From contig JAKATU010000044.1 of assembly GCA_021818585.1 (NCBI GenBank), forward strand, positions 1 through 64,000: a stretch of 64,000 bases of DNA, written 5' to 3'. This stretch comes from Acidobacteriota bacterium. GTDB taxonomy: Bacteria; Acidobacteriota; Terriglobia; Terriglobales; Acidobacteriaceae. Below the pieces are notes generated by a model. It saw nothing but the letters and a program-made list of their open reading frames with translations. It made no database searches and was not told where the DNA came from. A program made the translations under genes and the position numbers. Shown here one piece after another: positions 26,880 through 35,591 of this stretch (position 1 is the stretch's first letter; each line of letters opens with the position of its first letter).

Positions 26880-28244
26880 ATGGCCGAAAAGCAGCGCCCA
26901 ATCCTTCGCCCCGGCATGGGCCGCAAGCTCACGCTCCTGCCGCTGGTGATGGCCACGTTCTTCATGGTCTCTGGCGGCCCCTTCGGCATTGAGGATATTC
27001 TGGGCGGCGCGGGCTACGGCGGCGGCCTGCTCATTCTGATTTTGCTGCCTATCGTATGGAGCCTGCCCACCGCGCTCATGATTGGCGAACTGGCCTCGGC
27101 CGTGCCCGAGGACGGCGGCTTTTACGTGTGGGTGCGGCGCGCACTGGGGCCGTTCTGGGGCTTTCAGGAAGCGTGGCTCTCGCTCACGGCCAGCATCTTT
27201 GACATGGCGATTTACCCCGCTCTGTTTGTGGCCTACCTCGGAAAGCTGGACCCCGCGCTCACCACAGGCGGACGCACCGGGCTGTGGGCGCTGGGCATCG
27301 TCGTACTGTGCACCATCTGGAACCTGCTGGGCGTAAAGCCGGTAGGCGACGGCGCCACGTGGATGTTCAGTCTGCTGATGCTGCCCTTCGGACTGCTCTG
27401 TGGCTATGCCGTGTGGCACGGTATTCACGGAGGGCCCATCACGCGCGCGGCAGACTGCTCCGGCGCGAGCATTGGCACGGCCATGCTGGTGGGGCTATGG
27501 AATTACATGGGCTGGGACAATGCCTCCACCGTGGCGCAGGAGGTGGAGAGCCCGCAGCGCAACTATCCGCGAGCGATGGTGGCCAGCATTGCGCTGGTGA
27601 TTGTTGCCTACGCGCTGCCGCTGGCCTGCATGTGGTTTGCGGGGCTGGGCTGCTCGGACTTCCAGACCGGCTCCTGGGCCGACGCGGCCACGCGCCTGGG
27701 TGGGCGCTGGCTTGGCATCGCCATCATCTTTAGCGGAACCATGAGCGCCGTGGGCATGTTCAACACGCTCATGCTCTCTTACACCCGGCTGCCTTATGCC
27801 ATGGCGGAAGAGCGCATGCTGCCCAGGGCCTTCTCGCGCTGCAATCGCCGCGGCGTGCCCTGGGTGGCCGTGGTGGCCTGCGCCGTGGGCTGGGCGCTGG
27901 CCGCGCAGATGAGCTTTGAGCGGCTGCTCTCGACCGATATTATCCTTTACGGCTCCAGCCTGCTGCTGGAGTTTGCCGCCCTCGTCGCACTGCGCATCCG
28001 CGAGCCCAATCTGGAACGGCCCTTCCGGGCCGGGAACTTTGCCTTCGCGTCGCTGCTCGGCGTGGCTCCCGCCGGACTGATTGTGTATGCGGCGTATCTC
28101 TCGCGGGACGAGCGCATGGCCGGCATGCCGGCGCTGCTCTTTGCCGGGCTGGTTGCGCTGGGCGGACTGCTGGGCTACGCGGTCATGAGGCTGGGCATGC
28201 GGTGGCGGGCCGGCAGTGAGGTGCTTACCTCGCCGTCTGATTAG
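26880..28244 (+). CDS. APC-superfamily amino acid permease
   Basis: About 454 residues with twelve predicted membrane helices. Helix 1 carries FFMVSGGPFGIEDILGGAG, matching the unwound substrate-binding GSG-type region of APC transporters, and ELASAVPEDGGFYVWVRRALGPFWGF is the signature region of helices 2-3. NYMGWDNASTVAQEVESPQRNYPRAM in helix 6 is characteristic of amino acid permeases. The ATG at 26880 is directly behind AGGAGG, at a short three-base distance; longer frames open at 26733 lie over the tRNA promoter. The 3' end overlaps the pyrophosphatase gene on the other strand by four bases. Confidence 0.88.
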   Translation: MAEKQRPILRPGMGRKLTLLPLVMATFFMVSGGPFGIEDILGGAGYGGGLLILILLPIVWSLPTALMIGELASAVPEDGGFYVWVRRALGPFWGFQEAWLSLTASIFDMAIYPALFVAYLGKLDPALTTGGRTGLWALGIVVLCTIWNLLGVKPVGDGATWMFSLLMLPFGLLCGYAVWHGIHGGPITRAADCSGASIGTAMLVGLWNYMGWDNASTVAQEVESPQRNYPRAMVASIALVIVAYALPLACMWFAGLGCSDFQTGSWADAATRLGGRWLGIAIIFSGTMSAVGMFNTLMLSYTRLPYAMAEERMLPRAFSRCNRRGVPWVAVVACAVGWALAAQMSFERLLSTDIILYGSSLLLEFAALVALRIREPNLERPFRAGNFAFASLLGVAPAGLIVYAAYLSRDERMAGMPALLFAGLVALGGLLGYAVMRLGMRWRAGSEVLTSPSD

Positions 28245-28795
28245 CCCTGCCTGGAAACCGGTTCCGGCTGAATGGCGCCGCGCTTGAAGTTTTCCACTGA
28301 CCGCATGACGCGCTCGCGGGCATAGGCCGCGTCGTGCCAGCCCAGAACCTCCACCCGCTTGCCCTCCAGATCCTTATAGATCGAGAAGAAGTGGGTGATT
28401 TCTTTCAGCATGTGCGGGTAAATTTCCGAGTAATTCCACACGTCGGCGTAGCGCGGGTTGTTTTTGCCCACAGCCAGAATCTTCTCGTCCAGCACGCCCT
28501 GGTCCAGCATCTCCAGCACGCCGATGGGCCGCACCGACTGCAGGCAGCCGGAAAAGCTGGGCGCGTCCACCAGCACCAGCACGTCCAGAGGGTCTCCGTC
28601 GTCGCTCAGCGTCGAGGGGATAAACCCGTAGTCGCCCGGGTAGTGCACCGGCGAGTGCAGGTTGCGGTCCAGGCGGAAGACGTGGAGCTTCTTGTCGTAC
28701 TCGTATTTATTGCTGGATTCGGCGGGAATCTCGATGATCGCGTTGACGACCTCTGGAATGTTCTCACCGGGGGGTAGTTCGAGGTAATTCACCAT
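28241..28795 (-). CDS. ppa: Inorganic pyrophosphatase (family I)
   Basis: About 184 residues. It hydrolyses pyrophosphate released by biosynthesis. Seen are the family I metal site in DDGDPLDVLVL, the substrate-binding NKYEYDKK and HYPGDYGFIPSTLSDDG, and HFFSIYKDLEGKRVEVLGW. The start at 28795 (MVNYLELPPGENIPEVV) fits the usual length; the frame is open 23 codons further, but that extension has no ribosome binding site and would reach into the leader of purS. Confidence 0.93.
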   Translation of the reverse strand: MVNYLELPPGENIPEVVNAIIEIPAESSNKYEYDKKLHVFRLDRNLHSPVHYPGDYGFIPSTLSDDGDPLDVLVLVDAPSFSGCLQSVRPIGVLEMLDQGVLDEKILAVGKNNPRYADVWNYSEIYPHMLKEITHFFSIYKDLEGKRVEVLGWHDAAYARERVMRSVENFKRGAIQPEPVSRQG

Positions 28796-28879
28796 AATTA
28801 GATTTTCTGCTCCCTTTGCGACGTCCTGATCAGGATGCCCTTCATCGGCGTTGGCTATGAACATTTATAATCATGCAGA

Positions 28880-29131
28880 ATGAAGGCGCATGTCCACGTT
28901 ACGTTAAAATCCACGGTGCTTGATCCCCAGGGTCAGGCAATCTTCAACGCACTCAAAAAGATGCAATACGGCGGAATCGAGTCGATACGGCAGGGAAAGT
29001 ACTTCGTTATTACGCTGGATGACGCGCTGGATGCGGAGACGGCGCGCCAGGAAGTGGAGCGCATCGCCCGCGAAGTACTGACCAACCCGGTGATCGAAGA
29101 GTTCCGCTTCCACCTGGAAGACGCCGACTAG
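28880..29131 (+). CDS. purS: Phosphoribosylformylglycinamidine synthase subunit PurS
   Basis: 83 residues, the full length of PurS. It is the small structural subunit that bridges PurL and PurQ in the three-part FGAM synthase of purine biosynthesis. Typical features are [14 protein letters not shown] at the start and a dimer-forming [15 protein letters not shown] at the end. purQ and purL are not next to it here. Confidence 0.92.
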   Translation: MKAHVHVTLKSTVLDPQGQAIFNALKKMQYGGIESIRQGKYFVITLDDALDAETARQEVERIAREVLTNPVIEEFRFHLEDAD

Positions 29132-29161
29132 CCAGCAAAGGCCTTTCGAAGTAGTTTTCCC

Positions 29162-29183
29162 CGCGCTGAGCATCCTCGGCGCG
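29162..29183 (+). terminator. Weak hairpin between purS and glmS
   Basis: CGCGCTGAG and CTCGGCGCG form a 9-base stem with one G-U pair around CATC. There is no proper T run, so it could be a weak terminator or only an intergenic hairpin. Confidence 0.3.
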
Positions 29184-29225
29184 CACTTTGTCCCGGTCTG
29201 CATATCAAGTTCAGGAAAGTCGCCT

Positions 29226-31109
29226 ATGTGTGGGATTGTTGGATACGTCGGCAAACGGAAAGAAGTTGTTCCGGTCATTGTGGAGGGTCTGCGCCGCCTG
29301 GAATACCGGGGCTATGACTCGGCAGGAATCGCCGTAGGCACCAGCGGCTCTGAGCTGACGCTGCGGCGCGCGCCCGGCAAGCTGGTCAATCTGGAGGAAG
29401 TGATCCGCCAGAAGCCCATCGAGGGCACCTACGGCATTGGCCACACACGCTGGGCCACCCACGGCCGCCCCACGGAAGAAAACGCGCACCCGCACCGCGA
29501 CTGCTCGGGCCGCATCGTAGTGGTGCACAACGGCATCGTGGAGAATTACCTCGCGCTCAAGCAGGAGCTGACCGCGGCGGGCCACAAATTCGTCACCGAA
29601 ACAGATACGGAAATCATCGCCCACCTCATCGAGCAGGAGCGCATTCTCGCCGAGCGGGCCGGCAGGCCGCTGTTACTCGCCGCCGCCGTGCGCTACGCCA
29701 TTCGCCGCCTCACCGGGGCCTTCGCAATCGGGGTCATCTGTGCGGATGAGCCGGATACCATCGTCGCCGCTCGCAACGGCCCGCCGGCCATTGTCGGGCT
29801 GGGCGAGGGCGAAAACTTCATGGCCTCCGATGTGCCCGGCATTCTGCACCACACGCGCAATCTCGTCTTTCTGGGCGATGGCGAAATGGCGCTGCTCAAG
29901 CCCGAAGGCGTCACCTTTACGGACTTTGAAGGCGAGCCCATTCAGCCCGTGGTACAGCGCATCACCTGGGATCCGATCCAGGCGGAAAAGGGCGGCTACA
30001 AGCACTTTATGCTCAAGGAAATCTTCGAGCAGCCGCGCTCCATTCGCGAGACCACGCTCAGCCGCATCTCGCTTGATCAGGCGAGGGTCTACCTGCGCGA
30101 GATGCAGATTACCGACGAGGAATTTCGCGCGGCCACTCGCGTTCACATCGCGGCCTGCGGCACGAGCTGGCACGCCGCCATCGCCGGCAAATTCATGATC
30201 GAGCGGCTGGCCCGCGTTCCCGCTGAGGTGGACTACGCCAGCGAATATCGCTATCGTGATCCCATTCCCGATCCCAACACCATCGGCCTGCTCATCACGC
30301 AGTCCGGCGAAACCGCCGACACGCTCGCCGCGCAGCGCGAGATGATCGCCAAGGGCTCGAAGACCATCGCCATCTGCAACGTGGTGGGCGCGGCCATCGC
30401 GCGCGAGGCGCACGGCACCATCTACACGCATGCCGGGCCGGAGATCGGCGTGGCCTCCACCAAGGCGTTTACCGCGCAACTGGTGGCGCTGTTCCTCTTC
30501 GCGCTGCACCTGGGCCAGGTGCGCGGCACGGTGACGGAAGCCGAAAGCCGCCATCTACTGGACGAGCTCAACCTGCTGCCCGGCAAAGTGGAAGAGGTGC
30601 TGCGCAATGTGGCCGCCGAGTGCGAAAAACTGGCGCGGCAGTACTCCGCCGCGCGGGATTTTCTCTACCTGGGCCGCGGCATCCACTACGCCATTGCGCT
30701 CGAAGGCGCGCTCAAGCTCAAGGAAATTTCCTACATCCACGCCGAGGGCTACCCGGCCGGCGAAATGAAGCACGGCCCCAACGCGCTTATCGACGAGATG
30801 TTGCCTGTCGTGGTGCTCGCCACCAAAGATCCCTCTGATCGCGACTCCTGCCTTCGCTACGAAAAGACACTCTCCAATATTCAGGAAGTGACCGCGCGCT
30901 CCGGCAAGGTAATCGCCGTAGCCATCTACGGCGACGAAGAAATTCGCCATGTGACGGACCACGTCATCGAAATTCCCTCTGCGCCTGAGCTGCTGCTGCC
31001 GGTGCTCGACGTGCTGCCGCTGCAGTTGCTCGCATACCACATCGCAGTGCGGCTCGGCTGCGACGTCGACCAGCCGCGCAACCTCGCAAAATCCGTCACT
31101 GTAGAGTAG
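29226..31109 (+). CDS. glmS: Glucosamine-6-phosphate synthase
   Basis: 627 residues, full length. It makes glucosamine-6-phosphate from fructose-6-phosphate and glutamine, feeding peptidoglycan and lipid A. The N-terminal glutaminase starts with the catalytic Cys2 (MCGIVGYVG) and continues [13 protein letters not shown] and GHTRWATHG. Two SIS domains follow, with [62 protein letters not shown], and the usual C-terminal [15 protein letters not shown] precedes the ATG. No glmS ribozyme was recognised upstream. Confidence 0.97.
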   Translation: MCGIVGYVGKRKEVVPVIVEGLRRLEYRGYDSAGIAVGTSGSELTLRRAPGKLVNLEEVIRQKPIEGTYGIGHTRWATHGRPTEENAHPHRDCSGRIVVVHNGIVENYLALKQELTAAGHKFVTETDTEIIAHLIEQERILAERAGRPLLLAAAVRYAIRRLTGAFAIGVICADEPDTIVAARNGPPAIVGLGEGENFMASDVPGILHHTRNLVFLGDGEMALLKPEGVTFTDFEGEPIQPVVQRITWDPIQAEKGGYKHFMLKEIFEQPRSIRETTLSRISLDQARVYLREMQITDEEFRAATRVHIAACGTSWHAAIAGKFMIERLARVPAEVDYASEYRYRDPIPDPNTIGLLITQSGETADTLAAQREMIAKGSKTIAICNVVGAAIAREAHGTIYTHAGPEIGVASTKAFTAQLVALFLFALHLGQVRGTVTEAESRHLLDELNLLPGKVEEVLRNVAAECEKLARQYSAARDFLYLGRGIHYAIALEGALKLKEISYIHAEGYPAGEMKHGPNALIDEMLPVVVLATKDPSDRDSCLRYEKTLSNIQEVTARSGKVIAVAIYGDEEIRHVTDHVIEIPSAPELLLPVLDVLPLQLLAYHIAVRLGCDVDQPRNLAKSVTVE

Positions 31110-31265
31110 CTGACCTCGTAATGAACTTGAAGCATAACGCGGCGTTATCATGAGATGTAATGCACTCATTCAGGACCCAGCCCACGCTGTACGGCCCTGC
31201 CGCGCACATCGTGCTTCTTCGCAGTTTCGTTGCCCAAGCGCCGCTTCGCGCTTTCTCTCCGAAAC

Positions 31266-33710
31266 ATGCTCCGGCCCGCGCCCTTGCGCACGCCGGGGCC
31301 GCGCAGGATTCGGCCTCCCGTGACTGAAACTCTCTCCCGAGCCATCGCGCAATCCTGGAACGTCCCGCTCCTGCCCACCGTCGGCGCCATCGTCCTCGCC
31401 ATCGTATATATACGCGGATGGCGTCTCGCCTACGCTACCCGCGAGCGCGAGCTCCCGCCCTGGCGCATGCTCTGCTTCCTCTCCGGAATACTCACCGCCT
31501 GGCTCGCCATCGCCTCGCCTCTCGACGCACTCGGCCAATTCCTTCTCTTCGCCCACATGACGCAGCACGTCCTGCTCATGACCTTCGCGCCTGTCCTCAT
31601 CGTCCTCGGCGCGCCCACCGTGCCCATCCTCCGCGGCCTGCCGCGAGCCTTCGTCAAAAACGACCTCGCACCCTGGATGAACTCAAAAGCCTTTCACTCG
31701 ATCCGGGATCTCCTCACTCATCCCGCCTTCGTCTGGATCATCACCAACCTTTCCTTCGTCCTCTGGCACACGCCCCCGGCCTACGAGCTCGCGCTCCGCA
31801 ACAACACCTGGCACGACGTCGAACACGCCTGCTTCTTCTTCACCTTCCTTGCCTTCTGGTGGATCGTCCTCCAGCCCTGGCCCAGCCGCAGCCGCTGGCC
31901 CCGCTGGTTCATCATTCCCTTCCTCGTCGGAGCGGAAGTTGTCAACACCGGCGTCTCGCTCTTCCTCGTCTTCTATGGCACCGTTATCTATCCCAGCTAC
32001 GCGCAGGTGCCGCGCATCTTCGGCATCAGCCCACTTACCGATCAAACCGCGGCCGGTGCGGAAATGTGGGTCATGGGAGGAATGACCTTCTGGATTCCCC
32101 TCATGTTCATCACCCTCCAGATGCTCTCGCCAGGTCGCCGTCGCCGTCTCGCTCTTGCATACGAGCGCGCCCACGCGCGCATCCGCCGCCCCACGCCAAA
32201 GCCATTCGATCTCCTCCAGACACCCATCCTCGGTCCCATGCTGCGCTCCCGCTTCGGACGCGCCGGCCTCCAGAGCCTTACCCTCCTGCTCATCGCCGCG
32301 CTCATTCTCGATGGACTCCACGGAACACCCATCACCGGCCTCAACCTCGCCGGCTCCGTGCTCTGGAACCTCCTGCGCCCCATCAACCTCCTGCTCTTCT
32401 TCCTCGCCGGCAACCTCTTCTGTCTCGCATGCCCCTTCACCCTCCCGCGCGAGCTCGCCCGCTTCTTCCGCTTCGGCAAACTCAACTTCCCCCAGTGGCT
32501 CAAAAATAAATGGCCCGCAACCATCCTCCTCCTCATCTTCTTCTGGGCCTACGAGCACTTCTCCCTCTGGAACTCCCCCCGCTACACTGCCTACGTCCTC
32601 ATCGCCTACATCGTCGCCGTCTTCGTTGTTGACTCCATCTTCCGCGGCGCAAATTTCTGCAAATACGTCTGCCCCATCGGCCAGTTCAACTTCTTCGCCT
32701 CGCTCATCTCCCCCCTCGACCTCGACGTAAAAAGTCGGCAGGTCTGCTCCACCTGTCCTACCCGCGACTGCATCCGCGGCAACGAGCACCAGCGCGGCTG
32801 CGAGCTACAGCTCTACCTGCCCACAAAAATCGGCAACATGGACTGCACCCTCTGCATGGACTGCGTCAAAGCCTGTCCCACCGACAACATCGCCATCACC
32901 CTCCAGTCGCCCATGCGCGACATCACCCGCAACCCCATCCGCTCCTCGCTGCGCAAATTCTCCAATCGTTTTGACGTAGCCGTGCTCGTCCTCCTCCTCA
33001 GCGTCGGCGCCATCTTCAACGCCGGAGTCATGATCGCTCCCGTCGTCGACGGACTCGACGCACTCGAAGCCTCGCACTCCTTCCTCGCCACCAATACCGG
33101 CACCCTCCTCATGGCCGCCGCCATCTTCGTCACCCTGCTCGCCCTCTGCGCCGCCATCGCAAAACTGCTGCAACTCTTCTCTACAGAAAGCCGACTCCGC
33201 ACCATCTTCTGCCGCTTCGCCTTCGCCATGGTCCCCCTCGGACTCGCCATGTGGGCCGCGCACCTCACCTTCCACCTCGTCACCGCCACCTCCACCTTCG
33301 TGCCATCCGTGCAGCACGCATGGCACGCCGTCGCCGGCTCCGCGCACCACCACGCCGCCGCCGTGCAATCCATGACCAACATGCCCGGCATGAACATGAG
33401 CAACATGGCAGGCATGTCCATGAAGACCATGCCGCCTGCCGCGCCCATGAACATGATCAGCAAGCCCTCGCAGCTCAGCCTCATCCCCGGAGCCAAGGGC
33501 ATCAACCTCTTCAGTTTGCAAATCTGGATGCTCGACCTCGGCCTGCTTCTCACCCTCTACGCCGGGTGGCGTCTCGTCAGGCAAATGTCCGCCAACATAC
33601 GCAACGCCGCTGCCATGCTCACCATCTGGGCGCTCAGCAGCACAGCCTTTTACGCCATTTGCCTCTGGATCTACACCCAGCCGATGGAAATGCGCGGGAT
33701 GGGAATGTGA
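31266..33710 (+). CDS. CtaG copper-assembly domain fused to CcoG/NapH-like polyferredoxin membrane protein
   Basis: About 814 residues. The first 275 are a CtaG (caa3_CtaG) domain with several membrane helices and its conserved histidines (FAHMTQHVLLM, LWHTPPAYEL, WHDVEHACFF); CtaG helps load the CuB centre of cytochrome oxidase. The remainder is a second membrane protein of the NapH/NosR/CcoG type: CLACP and CKYVCPIGQFNF in membrane loops, a CSTCPTRDC cluster, then a ferredoxin CTLCMDCVKACP (32840-32875). Near 33355-33470 lies a loop with SAHHHA and many Met-x-Met pairs, like copper carriers. Start uncertain: TTG 31230, ATG 31266 and GTG 31320 are all in frame without a good ribosome binding site. 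The stop overlaps the next ATG. Confidence 0.85.
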   Translation: MLRPAPLRTPGPRRIRPPVTETLSRAIAQSWNVPLLPTVGAIVLAIVYIRGWRLAYATRERELPPWRMLCFLSGILTAWLAIASPLDALGQFLLFAHMTQHVLLMTFAPVLIVLGAPTVPILRGLPRAFVKNDLAPWMNSKAFHSIRDLLTHPAFVWIITNLSFVLWHTPPAYELALRNNTWHDVEHACFFFTFLAFWWIVLQPWPSRSRWPRWFIIPFLVGAEVVNTGVSLFLVFYGTVIYPSYAQVPRIFGISPLTDQTAAGAEMWVMGGMTFWIPLMFITLQMLSPGRRRRLALAYERAHARIRRPTPKPFDLLQTPILGPMLRSRFGRAGLQSLTLLLIAALILDGLHGTPITGLNLAGSVLWNLLRPINLLLFFLAGNLFCLACPFTLPRELARFFRFGKLNFPQWLKNKWPATILLLIFFWAYEHFSLWNSPRYTAYVLIAYIVAVFVVDSIFRGANFCKYVCPIGQFNFFASLISPLDLDVKSRQVCSTCPTRDCIRGNEHQRGCELQLYLPTKIGNMDCTLCMDCVKACPTDNIAITLQSPMRDITRNPIRSSLRKFSNRFDVAVLVLLLSVGAIFNAGVMIAPVVDGLDALEASHSFLATNTGTLLMAAAIFVTLLALCAAIAKLLQLFSTESRLRTIFCRFAFAMVPLGLAMWAAHLTFHLVTATSTFVPSVQHAWHAVAGSAHHHAAAVQSMTNMPGMNMSNMAGMSMKTMPPAAPMNMISKPSQLSLIPGAKGINLFSLQIWMLDLGLLLTLYAGWRLVRQMSANIRNAAAMLTIWALSSTAFYAICLWIYTQPMEMRGMGM

Positions 33711-34243
33711 TGGCAAAGCGCTATTTGTTACTCATACTGTTACTTACTCTCACCGGCCGCGCCCTTGCCGATGGAGGCCGTCTCCGCTTCCGCAAGCCCG
33801 CAGGTCCGTTCACCGTCACGCTCTTCACCACTCCCGACCCGCTCACCAAAGGCCGCGCGGACTTCAGCGTAGCCATTGAGCGAGCCAACTCCACCGGCCT
33901 TGCTGAAAACGCGCAGGTCACCTACATCCTCACCCACGAAAGCAACCCCACCCAGCGCATCACCCTCCACGCCTCCCGCAGCCAGGCCACCAGCCGATTC
34001 CTCCAGGCCGCCAACTTCACCCTGCCCACCGCAGGCCTCTGGCGTATCGACGTCATCGTCCGCGACGGAGATCAGGTCGGCCAATGCTCCGGCCAATTCC
34101 GCGTCCGCAAACAAGACCTCGCCACCAGCGAACGAGCCTGGCAAATCGCCTTCGTCCCCATCATGGTGCTACTGTTCTTCCTCCACCAATGGCGCAAAAA
34201 AGAAGTAGCCCGCCGCCGAGCCGCCCGCCTCAGCACCGTATAA
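33710..34243 (+). CDS. YtkA/FixH-like membrane-anchored periplasmic protein
   Basis: 177 residues. A signal sequence or N-terminal anchor (YLLLILLLTLTGRALA) is followed by a small beta-sandwich (GPFTVTLFTTPDPLTKGRADFSVAI, LWRIDVIVRDGDQVGQCSGQFRV) and a C-terminal membrane helix (AFVPIMVLLFFLHQW) with a basic tail. This shape matches YtkA/FixH-like proteins, whose relatives stand beside ccoG in cytochrome cbb3 assembly operons. The TGATG overlap with the CtaG fusion implies translational coupling, so the two probably form one complex. Confidence 0.7.
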   Translation: MAKRYLLLILLLTLTGRALADGGRLRFRKPAGPFTVTLFTTPDPLTKGRADFSVAIERANSTGLAENAQVTYILTHESNPTQRITLHASRSQATSRFLQAANFTLPTAGLWRIDVIVRDGDQVGQCSGQFRVRKQDLATSERAWQIAFVPIMVLLFFLHQWRKKEVARRRAARLSTV

Positions 34244-34249
34244 ATCGTA

Positions 34250-34384
34250 GTGGCCCACACAAACTCCGTGGTGGCCCACACAAGCCGCACTTCGGCTTGT
34301 GTGGGGTACAAAACAACCTCCACCCCATCACCGGGGTGCCCCCATGTCCACGAAGGGGACGCGGGAATCGCGGCAAAGCCGCGA
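34250..34384. repeat. Cluster of REP-like palindromes
   Basis: GTGGCCCACACAA occurs twice (34250 and 34272). The second copy starts a perfect 13-base stem, 34275-34287 with 34293-34305. Another perfect 7-base stem, TCGCGGC/GCCGCGA, is at 34368-34384. The stretch 34244-34503 holds no gene besides. Confidence 0.7.
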
Positions 34385-34503
34385 CCTGTCTCTCGTGAAC
34401 CGCCGCGCCCGTTCGCCGGCCACATCCCCGATTCTCGTTACCGACGTAGCATCGCTGAGGACGACCTCTCCAGTTCGGTGTGGCTGAGCGATAAGCTTAA
34501 TCC

Positions 34504-35487
34504 ATGGAAACTGGGCAGCCGAAAGTCTATCACCACCACACGCCGCGCCAATATCTGTTGGCCTGGGCCGATGCGGACGAACGCATCGCGTGGCTCGGCT
34601 ACGGAATGGTCCGCCGTTCGGGCCTGAAGGTCGTTGGCGGGGAGAATGACTTCTACAAGCTGAAAGAACTTACAGTTCCAGATGTCGACTGTCTGAAGCT
34701 ATTCATCGACGGATTGCGGGAAGGTGGCCGGGACGGCCACAAGCGTTTCCTCCAGATGTACCTTCTGCCAACGCGTCTAAAGGCATTGCTCGAACAGCGC
34801 ATTCCGGAACAACAGCAACGCATAGCCGAAGTAGGCGCTTCCGAAGACGACATGGGCGACGCCGCAATAGCGCAAGCAAGGCACGAGCTTAAGGTAGCGA
34901 TTGCAAACTTCAACGAGGACTACCACGCCTCTATCGAGCGTCGATTCTGGCCCTTTCTCGAATTAATCAAGCAACGTGATCTTAGCTTCTATGAAGACCC
35001 CGAGAGGGCAATCGACTTCATTCACGGTTTGTTTGTGCAGTATTTCAGGACGAAAGCTCTAAAAGAACGGGTTCTCCAGAAAGAAAATGTGCTGTTCGAC
35101 GATATGGAACGAGTTTGGGACGTTCTCAGTCACATCATGGCCATCGAGGCCGGTGGATCATTCTTCGTCGACCGGAGGAATTTTCAAATTATCGTTCTCG
35201 ACAACGAAACACAAGTCCCATTCATTACGTCGGACCAGCCGATCATCAACATGCTGGCCGACGGGAAAAGCTTCGATGTTCCGGAAAAAATGGAGCTTTA
35301 CTACCCGCTCAGCCCAACGCAGGCCATGCTCTATTTAGAGAAGGCCACGCCGATCGGAAAGTTCAACAATCCGGTTTCGATTGACGATGCGCACCGCTAC
35401 AACCAGATGATGCTCGACCACAGTGGTCTTCTAGTTTTCTCCAACTCGGAGGAATATCTGACGTTCCTCAAGAAGCAATCCCACTAA
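34504..35487 (+). CDS. DUF4238-type protein
   Basis: 327 residues, soluble. It begins YHHHTPRQYLLAWAD, the His-x-x-P-x-x-Y/F-L opening of DUF4238, and near residue 240 has FITSDQPIINM and YYPLSPTQAMLYL, the second conserved block of that family. The family has no settled function, though such genes are common in accessory and defence-rich regions. The coding style is less GC-biased than that of the neighbours, and the gene stands alone between palindromes and the GH5-like gene, which suggests a late arrival. Confidence 0.7.
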   Translation: METGQPKVYHHHTPRQYLLAWADADERIAWLGYGMVRRSGLKVVGGENDFYKLKELTVPDVDCLKLFIDGLREGGRDGHKRFLQMYLLPTRLKALLEQRIPEQQQRIAEVGASEDDMGDAAIAQARHELKVAIANFNEDYHASIERRFWPFLELIKQRDLSFYEDPERAIDFIHGLFVQYFRTKALKERVLQKENVLFDDMERVWDVLSHIMAIEAGGSFFVDRRNFQIIVLDNETQVPFITSDQPIINMLADGKSFDVPEKMELYYPLSPTQAMLYLEKATPIGKFNNPVSIDDAHRYNQMMLDHSGLLVFSNSEEYLTFLKKQSH

Positions 35488-35591
35488 GGCTCAATCCAAA
35501 CTCGCACACCCCACCCCCATTGGTCTATCCTGCTGCGGTACAGAATAAAGGCAATCCACCAAACCTTCACCGCCCCCTGATAAGGCCAATC

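Noticed and set aside
29132-29225. glmS ribozyme upstream of glmS
   Set aside because: The interval is under 100 bases and shows only a simple hairpin, with none of the conserved ribozyme core.
31683-32789. Minus-strand frame of 368 very acidic residues
   Set aside because: Glu/Gly-rich shadow of the CtaG fusion gene.
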